From Paragordius varius (taxonomy: Eukaryota; Nematomorpha), in assembly GCA_964247055.1 (NCBI GenBank), contig OZ176050.1, forward strand, positions 8,060,001-8,124,000: DNA of 64,000 nt. The letters run 5' to 3'. Below the pieces are notes generated by a model, which was given only the letters and a program-made list of their open reading frames with translations, made no database searches and had not been told where the DNA came from. Positions 11,301 through 24,879 of this stretch are shown here, in pieces. Positions within the stretch are counted from its first letter, which is position 1. Each line of letters begins with the position of its first letter. The translations under genes and the position numbers were made by a program.

Positions 11301-12229
11301 GCATCCAAAATCATGATACCCTACTTATAATGTATTTTATCTGGATTTTTCTCTGAATATGAGCATTCTGTATAATATTATCTTAATTAAGTTTTTAAAG
11401 AGATCATTCTTAGGACAACTATCGTTGTAATTAAAAAAATTTGGACAATACTTCTGCATATTATTTACAAACGTTTTTTTATATAACCAGTTTTCCTTTG
11501 AAATGATGCTATATTTGGTTTGAAACTCGATGGATGCGTCAAATAAATTAAAATTTAAGAACAGCTTTGATCCGTTGAATTTCAAGCAGATTAAATATTT
11601 AAAGGCCCACATAATCCAACCTTTATCGTATATAAAAATTATGATTTGTTTGAAAATTAGGCTAAATAATTTTTTACAATATAATGCAATTTTTATGGAA
11701 ATATTTTTTTGATACTAAATATTTTCTAAAAACTTTAATTAAAACCCCAACCTGTCTGTTAGCTATATTGGTATAAAATGCGAAAATGTCGTATTCTTTA
11801 ACACCCTATACCAATTTTATAACTAACTATAGGGTGAAAAAAATTAAAAAATACTTTACTGTTGGCATCTTATTTATATATTTGGGCAATTATGTAGCTA
11901 TTTTCTTAGGAAATTATGATTCTAATAAGTAAAATACAAATTAAGATGAAATAGATTAATATATTAAATTATCAATAGTTATTGTTTTGGAGGTTAGTCA
12001 ATTTTATTTTAGGAAAATCATTAAAAAAATATTTATTTTTCACAAAATTCGAATTAGTTTAATTTTTTGACATAATAATGAAATAATATATTTTTACACC
12101 TAGCTAACCATTTTAATTATCACTATTGTTAAATTCACCTATGAAAAATAATTTATATTAAGAATTTGTTTATTTTAATTATTGGTGACTTTGGTAACAA
12201 ACCATATTTTATATTCTAATCAAGTGTTA

Positions 12230-12740
12230 TGAGGGCATTAAACATAAACACTGAAGGTGAAATTGCCATTACAAGACATCAAACAAATGAAAACGGCCTA
12301 TATTTTATGGCATTAATAGCTAAAAAATAGGAACTCTACCACAAAAGCTTAGATCATGATAATAAGCGATTTTTCTTCGGGTGACTAATCTAGATGTTCA
12401 AGAAGTACAACTATAACTGATAAAAGAGGAATACATTAAATAGGTAAACCTCAAAATTATATATATTAAATACAATTCACTGGTCAAGTTTAGGTTCTGA
12501 TAAGAATACTATTTCACAGACTCATATATAGTACCTTAAACACTCAAATAGCAAATATAATGAATATGTGCAGATAAGAGAAGCAGTAACTAAAGCTAAA
12601 TTTATTGATCAAACTAAATTTCACAAAGGGAATGTTAAGTAAGCAATTTGTTGAAAGTATAATTATTAATTAAGAATAAAATTCGAAAAACGATGGAATG
12701 TTTGTGGTATTTTGAAGTATGTAGGCAAAATCCAATAAAT
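12230..12740 (+). pseudogene. Possible decayed coding relic, unidentified
   Basis: From ATG 12230 the plus strand reads protein-like for 33 codons (EGEIAITRHQTNENGLYF) and then, past stops and shifts, again around 12480-12660 (YNEYVQIREAVTKAKF, DQTKFHKGNV). The pattern suggests an old coding insertion. I recognise no family and the call rests on composition alone. Confidence 0.2.
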
Positions 12741-13355
12741 TATTTAAATATATATAAATGTATATATTATTTCTACATTAATTAATGTCTAAAATTAGAT
12801 TAAGTTAAGTTAGTTCAATTTGGGTTATCACCGGTTAATATTCATCATACTTTTCTAATTATGTTAGGAATGTAGTAAGTAAATTAGTACAAGTTATAAA
12901 TATGATAATTTTGAAATCAATCAATAAAAAGTAAATATAATTAATAATAAGCAATTTAACCAAAATATGTAATGTCATAATTATTTGCAATATATAGAAA
13001 CAATGATAACTGGGATAAATGAATGGGGTGCTAAATAATGGTCCAATGGTAAAAAGAACATGGACTCTCTTAATGAGTAATGGTACGTTGGGTATGCGAT
13101 GCTTTTTCCTACAATACAATTAAATAGATTTATACATAAATATATTTAGTTTTTCTAAAGTTAATGTCAAAAGTTGTTACCATTATTTCAAACCCAACCC
13201 AATTTTTAGTTTTATATTATTTTTATTTAGAATCATATTTGGCCAAAATAACTGAATTTGTTTAAAAAGCCTGACGGGAAAATATATCAATTAAGCCAAC
13301 CATCTTATACTTAATAAAAGAGCTTAAACGATATGTTATTAAAATTGTTTAAAAT

Positions 13356-16300
13356 TTAAAAAACCTCTCCATTTTGGTTAAGCAAAGTGGTGGTAACATT
13401 ACTACCAGTACCCCATGATCGGCGTTCGTGGAATTCCAAATTGTCAGGCTTCCCGTCGTAATAACCAGAAGCATAAATCTAAAGATTAAATATTACATTG
13501 AAATAATCATAAGATTATAAAAATTTATTAATTAGAAATCAATTTTAAAGAGTACATACTCTAATAGTTTTCGTAGGCTTAATGGTAAATTTAGGGAAGG
13601 TGAAAACAACCGAATCTCTATTATCAATGTTTCTACGTATTTGCCATCCATCCAAAACTTGGTCCTATATTTTTGGAAAAATAGATTTTTGAAATTATCA
13701 ATCGTAAAATAACAAGCTATAAATAATATAAATTATATTATATTGAAATAAAGGTTGAAAAATCTAAAATTTTAACTAAGTTAATTTTTCAAAATTTTTA
13801 AACCTTAAGTTTGCTTGTATTTTCCAAGGCAATAAATTGACCCTCAGGGTCTACTTCGGCAATGGTGAGGGGTCCTTTTGAAGTTCGTTGATAGGTGGTT
13901 TTGCTTGAAGATTCTCCTGGGAGGGCTTTGCTAAAATCGCCGCCACCAATGTAATCTCGGGTGCCGATCTGGCTAATGGCTTTACGCACGTGTTTGATCG
14001 ATTCAGGGGATAAGTTCAATCTTAAAAAAATTATATAATTAATCAATTTTGATGAATACACTCTGAAATAATTAAATGTCTATGGAAAATACAATTTTTT
14101 AAAAAAAAGTGCGATAAAAGTCTTTATGAGGACATATTAAATAATACACCAACCTATTTTCTTCACCCTCCAATAAACGACGGTAAGCTGCAATCTCAAG
14201 ATCCAAACGCAATTTGGTGTCCATAAGTTCACGCAATTCAAACAGTTGAGCTGCAATCTTCTCTTGCAATTCTTGCATTTCGAAATCGCGTTGAGCCAAT
14301 TGAGCTTCAAAGTCTGAATTTTCATTGGCTATGGCCCGTTCAAGTTCCATTATACGCTTCTCAAGAGCAGCATTGGCATTGCGCAATTCCACAATCTCGG
14401 TGCTAATTTCGGAGACACGGGATCTGGCTCTTTTGGCATCATCTTTTGCCGATTGCTCCTCAACGTTTTTCTTTTGGGTAATTTCCATAAATTCTTGGAT
14501 CTAGATGTGCCAAAAGAATGTTATGTAATGAATTAATTTTCGAATAATTGATATATATGCGATATTTTAAAATGAATAAAAGTTTATTTTTTTGCAAATT
14601 ATTTAATGAGATATAAATAAATTTAGTTTTTCAATAAACCTTGGCTTTATACCATCCCTCATTATCAGGGTACATCATTTTCGAAATGTTTTCATACTCA
14701 GTGCGGATATCCTTGATGGCCAAAGAAAGTTCGTTTTGGAAGATGCGTCTGAAATCACCGGAATCGTCACGACGTATGCCTTCCATCAATTCTTTTAGAG
14801 TCTAAAATTAAAATCAATCAAATAAATATAAATTAAAATATTTTTATATAAAACATAAAATATGATTGGTTTAGCAATAAACACTAGCCGTGTAACGGGT
14901 TCTTAAGAAGTTATGCATGGAAATGGATTTAGGGAATACACTTTATTTTTTATTATAAGTGTTTTCCAAAAAAATTTTCATAGTATTCTTTACTTAACGG
15001 TTAATTTTTAAATTTTAAGAGACCACCACAAATTAACCAATAAAATGAAAATGAAAAAGCTTACAGCAGAGTGCAATTGTTGTTGGAAATCTAAGTCCTC
15101 TTGCAAACTTTGCAATTTGTTCTCCAAATCAACGCGAATCAAGAGCTCATCCTCATTGTTAATCTTAGCGTTGGCCAATTCGTCCAACAAGCGTTCCAAT
15201 TCCCGTTTATAGCGATCAATATCATCGTTGGCTTGATCCAATTTCTTTTGCAGGTTGGCTAATTCACCATCCTTTTCAGACAACAACACTTCAAGTCTCA
15301 ACAATTTGTCGCGTTCGTTGTGATGGAGACGGGAAATTTCATCGTATCTATTATTATTATAGGCAAAAAAATTTAAAATATTTACAAGTTTTTACTAGTC
15401 TAAATACTCTCTAAAAATTGACACTAAAGTTAACTGTCTAAAAATATATTTATCTATATATAATGTAGATAACTTGTTATCACAACACAGGTTCAATTTT
15501 ATCAATTTAAATTATATGTTTAATATCTAGTTTTATTTTTAGATACATGAAACGATTTCGAAATTTCGCAAAACCAGATGATTAACGTCTAAAATTTGGT
15601 TATACAACTTTATATTAAATACTTTTAAAGCAATTATATAATTATATTTATATTTTATGTAAAAAACTTAGATATTTTTATATATATATATATATATATT
15701 TTCTGAGTAGCTTCAGGCCGAATATAAAAGATATAGTATAATACCTACCAAAAATTTACGTGTTATTAAAATTTGGCTAGCTCTGTAAAGGTAAATGTAC
15801 CTTTATAAAATTTTATTTAATGTATTTTTACATCCAAAAAACGTTAAATGTGATAGTATTCATTTCATGTAAAACAAAAAAATTATAAGCAGTTACCTGT
15901 TTGTTGCATATATAAATGAGCCTTTTTGAATTTCTTCGAAAATGAGTAATAACGAATGAATTGAAATGATGAAAATTAAAAAAAAATATAGTAAAATATA
16001 TTTTAGAAGCGATTTAACAAAATATATAAAGATTTAAAATATTAAGCAAACATCTTCTCCAATCGCCCCCTCCTGGGCCCCTGATAAATGCAAAATTAAA
16101 ATAATTTGCGCAGAAGAGTTATATAATTATTTTCTTATTCTTATAAATAAAAAAAGTTTTTTCCTTTGCAATAGACAATTTATTTTTTCATATATATGGT
16201 AACATGGAAGCATTTTTTCATATAGCAATCAAGGCCTTAACCTATTCAACTACTTATTTTTCTCTGGCTTTTTTTCAATCAAAATTTTTACCTTTTCTTT

Positions 16301-19300
16301 CTTTATAATAATAATAACGCATAAAATTGCATGACAATGCAATAATTTTTTTTCAAACTAATGAGAATTATACATGAGCACAGCATAGGTAATCAAAACC
16401 TGGAATCACATATATGTATGTAAATGGGACAATTATGTTTTAAAGGCAAAAATATAAACAACTACAATACTATATAGGTAGAATTTTCCTTGTGATCAGT
16501 TAGCATTAAAAAAATTGTTTATGAAATCACAGTAATTTCTGAACAAAGGGGGATTGAATTTCACAAGCTCTCAATAAAAATGTTACGTAATTACTTAATT
16601 ATTATATATGTTTGATTTTATAATATTTTTTCACACCATACCTATATTAAAAGAGGGAGATTGCATATATTTTTAATATAAAATTTTATAGGTAAAAAAT
16701 GGTGTTTTAATTATATTATTATATAGGTAATGTGACCTATTTTTAATGCATCAAACAATTAAAGCACATAAAAAGAATTTTTTGTAAGGCTAACAATTTC
16801 ATACATGTCTGAGATAAAATTTAAGAAAATCTCAATTTTAGCGGGTAAAAATTAAATTAATTGTTTTTTAAGTATTTCGATTGATTAAATCAACTAAACC
16901 ATATATATTGGCAACATCGATATTGTATTTATTAAATCATTATTACCTATCTTATATTAATATTACTATGATTAAACACAATATTATGTATGATTAATCA
17001 TAGATTTGGAGCAAACACCTATTTATAATTTTGCGCAAATAATTTTTTATTCTTATTTTCCTCTTATTATACGTTACTAAATAAAATTTATTCGATTCTA
17101 CCTTATATATATATATATAAAATTGCAAATAAAAAGCATATCTGTCCTTGCCAAAATCGCTTGTATATTTGATTCGTTTTATTTTCGCGATAAAAAATTA
17201 TTTTTGCAAATAACAAATTTTATTTTGGCAATATTGATTGACAGAAAAAAAAAGGTTGGGAAAATTTAGCTTACACGAGAAGAATATTTGAGTTATTAGG
17301 ATTAGGAAATCGTATATGACCACAGTCGTTAATATCATAAAATAAAATCGATATTGTGTAGTTACTTTGTAAAAATGGCTAGCTGCCAACTGTAAAAATT
17401 AATTTTTTATACTGTGCGTAGCAGTAAAAATTTGTCGTTTTCTATACTAGTTTATTGTCCAATTAGTATGCGTGTTTTAAAAACTTTTTTATTATTCTAT
17501 TATTCATTTATCGTAAATTTTGATGAAAAAGGTCATTTTTGTTATGGAGACTGGTTAGAGAGGACATTTTAACATTCAAACAAAAAAAAATAAACGTTAA
17601 ATAACAAAATTACGATTTTGGACACGAGATAATCCAAGGTTATAAAAAAAGAAATTTGACTATTATATTAAAACTAACTGTTTTCAAAGCAATTTAAATC
17701 ATTATTTATTATTTTTTATTTCTTAAATATATATAATGAACATAGTTACAAATATTTTGGTTTAATATTGATGGTAAATAAAACAAAGGAAATGGCCTTG
17801 AATATGCATATATGTGCATGATTTATTATTGATAAAATTAAAAAGATAAATTTACCAATAAATGAGGCACTAATAATTTGCCGTCGCAAATATTAATACC
17901 AAAAAATCTACACTATTTTAATTTTTATAAATTATGGTCACAAAAAGTAAAAAATCTATATTTAGTTATTGGTGTATGTCTCGACAAAAAACATAATTGT
18001 TTGCTTAGGTGGTTTGGAGTTATCTTTGCCAAATAGTCTGTTATTTTTAATTGAGAAAAAATCTTATAGGGTTAAATTGATAGGTCAACATTATTACAAA
18101 TCTTAAATTAAACTGTTAATATAGGTAATTTAAAAAATTTAATTCAAACGAAAATTAACATTAAAATAAATTAATAGAATTAGGAAAATAAAACCATATA
18201 AGTCTTACTTTGTACGATATTCATCAATGTCATCCTCCAAACGATTGCAACGGACTTCGAGGCGGGCCTTATCCCTTGAGGTATCATCCAGCTCACGTCT
18301 AGCGTCACGCAATTCACTTTCAAATTGGGCCCGGACCGAACTCACAATGCGAATGAGTTCATTCTTGATGGCAACAATTTCTTCAATAAGTTCACTGTGT
18401 TGCTTTTCAAGTCTACGGACACGTTCAATGTAAGAAGCGAATCGTTCATTCAAATCTTGCAATTCCTTCTTTTCCTTTTCACGGTAAGCTATGGTGGCTT
18501 TGGGACTAGCGGCAAAACTTGCATCGCCAAAACCGGCAGATCCACCTCCTATTCCCGAAGCATAACTGGAAGAACCATAGGAAGCTCCTCCGCCCCCACC
18601 TCCTCCGGCCGTTCGGGTCGTAGTGATCGTTTTCTTAATTATGGTCGAACTTGACATGGGTGAGCCTTTTTCTTCGCTGTTACTACTGTTTATGTTATGA
18701 GCGTAATAATCTACTAGAGGTTTGTCTCCTTCAACAGTGAGTGGTGCAACACTTTTAGCTACAAACGGTGGGGATGAAACTATCGGTGATTTTTTGTTCG
18801 AGTCCTCTTTCTCTGAGGTGTTATTGTTATTATTACTGTGACTAGAGGATGAAACAGAACCGCTTAAACGTTTCTTGATTTGTTGCAAAAATGAGGGCGA
18901 AGATGTGTCTTTTTCGCGTTCAGTCAAATAGGCAGAAGTAGATTTTTGTTCAGAGGGTGGAGTTGATGATTGATGTGTTTCGGCAGATAAATTTTCGTCG
19001 TTGTTTAAATTATTGTTATTGGCAAAAGCAGTTGTAGTAGTGTAAACGGGAGAAGAAAGATCGTTTATTAATGTAACGTCTCTCCTTTCACCTGTATTTA
19101 TACCATTTCCATTATTTTTGTTTTTGTTGTTTTTTTCGTTATTATTTATATTATTTTCTATATTTGCCTCCTTTTTCGTATTTTGTATTACTTTTTCATC
19201 CTCCTCCTTATTATATTTCTTTGTTTGTTGTTTACTTTCGTGTTCGCTATTTGCGTTAAGGAGTGTAACACTTTGTTTTGTCGCAATCATAGTACCATCC

Positions 19301-19781
19301 GCGACAGTGTCACCCCCCAAACGTTTCTTATCGGTTTCTCCGCTGCCTTCCTTTTGAAATAAATCGCCACCGTTGTTTGTGGATGACATTATTATTGTAT
19401 CTTTGGGATTTGGAAACGATTCTTTTTTATTTTTGTTATTATTATAAGTTTTAGCAGCTTTATTAACACTACTATTATTCAAATGATGATTATTATTTGG
19501 AGTTTGTTGTTCACTTGCTGAAATATTATTGCTAATGTTTGCACTGGGTTGTGTAGTTTTCTTATTTTTGTTAATTTGCCTAAGCGGAGTGGTAACTTTC
19601 CCTTCACTTATTAGTTTATCGACTTTTCCGTTAACTTCTGTTTTTTCGTTACTTAGAAAAGTATTTTTGGATTTGTAGCTGTTTGTGGATTGCTTTAATG
19701 TTTTCTACAAATATGATATAAATATTATAAGGGTGAAATATTTAAGTTATAAGAGATATATATATACTATTAACGTACCAT
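13356..19781 (-). CDS. Cytoplasmic intermediate filament protein with lamin-type tail
   Basis: Exons inferred: 19781-19779 (the ATG alone), 19704-18209, 15347-15065, 14801-14640, 14500-14154, 14020-13804, 13664-13560, 13478-13356; all junction phases agree and give 911 residues. The rod begins near residue 411 with the helix-initiation motif LQDLNERFASYIERVRRLE and ends near 765 with LDLEIAAYRRLLEGEE. Coil 1B appears to be the long, lamin-like protostome form. The tail (about 766-911) contains a lamin tail domain: KGPLTIAEVDPEGQF, LDGWQIRR, then SWGTGSNV. No basic nuclear localisation cluster follows the rod and no CaaX box ends the protein, so it should act in the cytoplasm. The first 400 residues are Asn/Ser/Lys-rich low complexity followed by a Gly/Ser head, far longer than usual IF heads; start could instead be an internal Met. 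Introns are 74 nt to 2.9 kb, unlike the micro-introns elsewhere. The tail stops soon after NQNGEV, a little short of relatives. Confidence 0.88.
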
Positions 19782-22587
19782 TTTGATCGATTTTTAATGA
19801 TGGGTAGGGCAATTATATTTATATCAAATTAGATAAAAATATCTTTTAATTATAGGGCTTAGCTAATTTTAACTAAACAGGTATTACAGAAGATATAGTA
19901 TATTTACAAAAGGAGAAATGTTAAAAAAAGTATTTTTCATCCTTTGCCCATTGTTTTAGGTGTTAACTTAGACTTTGACACCTAAATTTTTATAATTTAT
20001 ATATATTTGTATGTAATTATTCATCAAAACAATATCAAATTGTCGCCAGTAAAATTTTGTGATGCACACAAAAAAATTCTTAGAAATTTGGTTTAAATAA
20101 ATAATTTCTTCTTAAGGCATTTTGGCTATCATTCTGCAATTGTTTTTATTATGTAAAAACGTTTTTTTGTCACATACGATTTCATCGTATATTTTATATA
20201 TTTATCCTTCAAAATACTCTTACTTTCTATTTTGTAGATCATTATTTAATAATACATACTTTTTTGTTATTTAAAAAAATTTATTTGCTGAATATTAAAG
20301 AATAAATTAGCCTTCGAAATAACATTACAAAATAAATATTTTAGCCATCACAAAATTTTTTTATCAAGGTAAAATTAGACTTGTGCGAAAAAGTAAAACT
20401 ATAAAATATTTTTTTAATATCCTTTTTAGACGACGAAATTTAATTATATGCCATAAAAAAACAGGTAGCCAATTTACTTTCACCATTAAACGAAAGCCAT
20501 TTTCATATCATTTTCATGAGTAATGTAATAAAAATTTCTCTTTTATATATATAATTAATATTACGTTTGTTATTAAAAGTATCCCAATTTTTTTTGTAAC
20601 CAATATTATAAATTTTTATAAGGATGTCTGAATTTAACAAATATTCATATTGCATTAAATAACCCTTTTTTGTGCCCTTTTTTGAGTTTTTAGCCGTTTT
20701 TATCCCATCTTGTGTAAAATAAACTCTTGTAACTTTTTTAAATAATATCTGCGACATTCAAACAAATGAAAAGCATTTTTAAAATATTAACTAAAATCGG
20801 AAAGGAGAAAAATGATTTTATAAAACATATGTGATAAATATAATTTTTACCAGACCATAAAACATCATTTTTAGAAGTATTTAATGATTTTAAATATTTA
20901 TTAAAAATTATCAAGTTTTCAGCGTCAAGCTGCTTTCGCTCTTATATTAAATTGGGGCCGGGTTTTTTTGGGCTTACTGATGCTTAGCGATGATAGTTGA
21001 ACAAAATATTCAAATTTGTAATATGACTATTTTTAATACTTTCTTTGTGCGCTCTACCGCATAAAAGTTGAATGTATTAAAATGAAATGTTGCTATCTAT
21101 ATCCTTCTGGCTTTTTGTTAGATAAAATTGTCCAAAAATAAAGACAATTCAATAATAGAAAATAAATAAATTTCCCTTAAGTGATACAAATATAGATTAT
21201 GAATAACACTAGTCGACAAATTTGGACATTTTTGAGCACCACCACTCAAACTTTTAAATTATGACTAATTTCAGTGTTTTAAAACCGAATGTGAAAAATT
21301 TATTGATCCCGCCAATCAGAATTTTGAAATATTATAGGTTTTTTAATTTTTCAAAAACAAGAGAAAATCGAGAGAAAATTAAATATAACTTTATAATAAA
21401 ATGTTATTATATTATAAACTTAATATCATTTATTAAAGCGTTTTAAACTCTATCATTTGAATATAAATATGTCATTTAAATATCAGAGAAAATAAATAGT
21501 ACGGACTTAAACGTCAAAATTTAATCTTTTTCTTTCAAGTGAATTTTTAATACGTATAAAAAAATTTTAAAAAATACTAAAAAGGCATTCTATGGTTTAA
21601 ACCTTCGGCTTTCAGATAGGCTATATTTTTTTGTTAGTTTTCGTTCTTTCGAGTACTTATTAGGCTTTTTTTCTTGAGTTGGTTTACAAAAAATCCTTTA
21701 TTTATACCTAGTGGATATGCTTTATTTTTTAAAATTATTAGTTGTTTTGTATTTTTAATTTCAGATGGTTGTTGTGTAACCACTTTTAGTAGAATTTACT
21801 ATTATGGGATTGGACCATTTGTATTTACCTAATCTTTTTATTCAATTTAATTGAAGAATTTATCTAACTTTATTCTGTGAATTGGTTAATTTGACATGTC
21901 AATTTGCCTGGATTTTGCTTGCAAGTCTCTTTCTTATCGGGCTTTACGATTACTTATTGTTATCTTTGCCATATCTGGCATAATTGGATCGCTTGGGGGA
22001 TATGCAGAGCTTGTGCAGCCGCCCGGATCTATCACACTATACATAAGCCCCTTTTAGATTTTTAATACTTTGGCTCTTAGCTTGTTTAGTATCTTATCTA
22101 ATGCCTAGAATTTTGTTATTCATGCATGGAATAATTCTTGTATCGACTTGTTCGTTTGAATATTTAAACATATGTACACGAGGAATGATTGTTATTTTTA
22201 AATTAAATACAAATTTAAAAATTAAATTTCGGAAAAATCCTATTGGTGGCCTCAATTTTTTTTTTGTTTTGGCCTTTCCATGCCATTAGGTATCAGAAAA
22301 TGCAAAAATAATGGGGTGGTGCAAAACCTTGTGAGCAGTGTAATCTTTATAAACATCCCTGATTTAGAAATCTAAATTTGGCCCCATTTTTATGGCGTCC
22401 TAGGTCTCCGCTTTATTAGTACTAGTTTTGGCCTACATTATATTTTGTAAAATTTTCTATGATGTTTTAACGGAAGAGGCAAACTCACTTAAATATAGAT
22501 TAAACTGTATGAATGATTTGTAGAAATCACTTGCCCTTTTTAAATGCGGTCAATGGAGCCTAAAAGATAGGAATTATAGTGTTTATA
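19782..22587. other. Gene-free stretch
   Basis: No supported gene. A block beginning near 21211 (CACTAGTCGACAAATTTGG) resembles the end of the foldback element at 22588 and may be a diverged relative; its other end might lie near 22344 (GTGAGCAGTG) but this is uncertain. Confidence 0.4.
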
Positions 22588-23714
22588 ACACTGGACAACA
22601 AATTTTAACTTTTTTTAACTGCCATTCTTGTAAATTTAAAATTTATTTCATTAAAGTACATAATTAGTATATCTGAAAAGAAAATTGGTCCTACATGAAA
22701 GAATTTTTTTATATTAGAGTTTATCGATAATTTTTGGCCCCGATTTAACATTAAACTCGAAATTTCATAAATTTAAAGTTTTAGATATGAAGCCATGTAT
22801 TTTATATCATTCGAAAGAGCGCAAAAAACTGCATCTTTTAAATGGTAGTAAGTCAATTAAATCCATCGGATGTAAAAGTTATTTGGATTTAAATGGTCAA
22901 AATTTTCAACCCTTAAATAAGTCAGGAATTTTCACAGACAAACTAATTTTTAAATCATTTAAATTATTTTAATATTATTATTAGGGTTATATTAGTATTT
23001 AATTTAAAAAAAATGTTTGGAAAAGCTTTTGGTTTGCTTTTTTAATAAAAATTATAATTATCATAAATATTTTACCTAGTGGATACTAAAATGCATAGTT
23101 ATAACTGTAAATTTATTACATAATGGCTATAAAAGATCAAAAATACCTTAAACTTTGTTTTTATTTTTAAATTTTCGAAATTATCAGCCTTGTATAGAAA
23201 ATAAATTAATATTGATGAGATGGTAGTTTTTAAAAAACAAAAAACTTAAAAATGGCTGTTTTGAGTAACATAAAAGCAATAAAAAATGTTTTAATCAAAA
23301 AAAACTTTCTTGTGTTATCTTTTTTGGACATTCATCTCCATCTAAACAAAGTTTGAGCTATTTTCATCTATTAGTTTTAAAAATATTATAATTAAAAAAA
23401 ATGCTCTCGCTTCGCGCGTTTGTCGCTCTTTGTGTCCAATATTAACTGTCGATGTAATACATATTAGTATACATTTTATAGAGTTTTTAATACTCTTTCG
23501 AATGATATATTACAAATGGGCATTACTTGTATACTTTCAAAGAAAAACATTTTTTAGTAAAATTTTGATAAAGAGGGCGCATAATCTAAAAAATCAAATT
23601 ATACAAAATTCTTCCAACGAGTTATAATTTTTATTTCAGATTTACTGTTAAAATGATATTAAATATCAAAAAATGCAAAAAACTCGAGTGGAGAAAAAAT
23701 TTGTTGTCTAGTGT
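22588..23714. mobile_element. Foldback element with terminal inverted repeats
   Basis: The left end ACACTGGACAACAAATTTT and right end (reverse) ACACTAGACAACAAATTTT are inverted repeats 1.13 kb apart. A second inverted pair lies inside: 22795-22825 and 23480-23513 share ATATCATTCGAAAGAG in opposite orientation with similar spacing from each end. The whole unit can thus fold into one long imperfect hairpin. No transposase is encoded. Superfamily unknown. Confidence 0.65.
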
Positions 23715-24879
23715 AATGCAAATCACACGGTAATGTTTACCGATTCTCAAACTGGACTGTGAGATAAAATTGCAACATTTAGCGCCATATGTCTAAGGTA
23801 CGGACTCTCAAATTTAAAATTTCTCGCCCCTGCACAATTTAAGACCATATACGGTTAAAATATGATAAAATTGTGATCTATTTATTATGTTTAAAAATCA
23901 TGCTATAGCGTCTTAATTAAGAGACCTTAGCTCAAAATTTGGAAAATTCATGACATCTTGCAAACACGAAAATACGCTTAGCTAAAGTATTGATTTTTCA
24001 AATATGATAGATTGTAGGTTGGACATGGAGGATGGAGGATGAAAAATTTTCAACATTTAAATTGCTTCGTTGAAATTTGGATGTAATATGGAATAAAGTT
24101 ACAAACAAATATATTATTAGCATAAAGTTCCCCATTATCACTGATAGGGCATTGTGCTAAAAAATTTATATATATTTAAAACAAGACAACTAGATAATGT
24201 TTGGTAAGTAAATGGTTCAGAAAGCGTGATCGTAGACTTTTCTTCATTTTACGGTCTTATGTTAATGGCAGAATACAATAATGATAGCAAAAAATTTTTT
24301 TAACCCAGATAAAAGCCAACCATAAGCAATCATACAAAGAGTCATGTTAATATTCGCATTTTTTCGCGTCTTACCTGAATGCTAAATATTTTATAAAAAG
24401 GGTTTTAACCATGTATAAAAATTTGTTTTCACCTAATTGACCGGTTTTAAACATCTCCTCGTTATAACAAATATATTAAAAGTCAGTCATTATTATACAA
24501 CGAATGAAAAAATGACCTATAACACTATATTAATTTAGACGGTTTGATGTGATATATAAATGGCCTATCCAAATCACGCAAACGAAGGGGTATTAGATTA
24601 TTGATATTTTACAATGAAAGATATTCCAATTTGAAACAGCGTAGTAAAATAATCCGTACAAATAGCAAATCAGCTTGTAATTAAAATTAACAAAAATACT
24701 GCTTGAAAATTAAATTTGTTCACATTAGATAATGTACATAGTTGCCGAAGTATTATTAATGTTCATAAATATAGATACCGAATAACAAGTTAGTATTTAC
24801 CAAGTGTATTCATAATTTACCCGTTTGAGAGGACGTCAGCGGAAAGTCAGACGATTAATTTTATAGTGACCCATTATAT

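Larger units (their letters stand above)
10170..13355. other. Gene-poor stretch between DCTN5 and the intermediate filament gene
   Basis: Contains a homopolymer pair, about 21 C then 10 A, at 11269-11299, and a possible decayed coding relic at 12230-12740 described separately. Other open frames are short and unconvincing. An imperfect palindrome lies around 11755-11830 (GGTATAAAATG against CATTTTATACC-like bases). Confidence 0.45.

Noticed and set aside
12990-13100. tRNA-like string GGTCCAATGGTAAAAAG
   Set aside because: No matching acceptor stem, no B-box of the GGTTCRANYCC type at proper spacing, and no cloverleaf could be drawn.
13356-19781. Nuclear lamin
   Set aside because: No nuclear localisation cluster after the rod, no CaaX, and a Gly/Ser head unlike lamin heads; cytoplasmic IF with lamin tail fits better.
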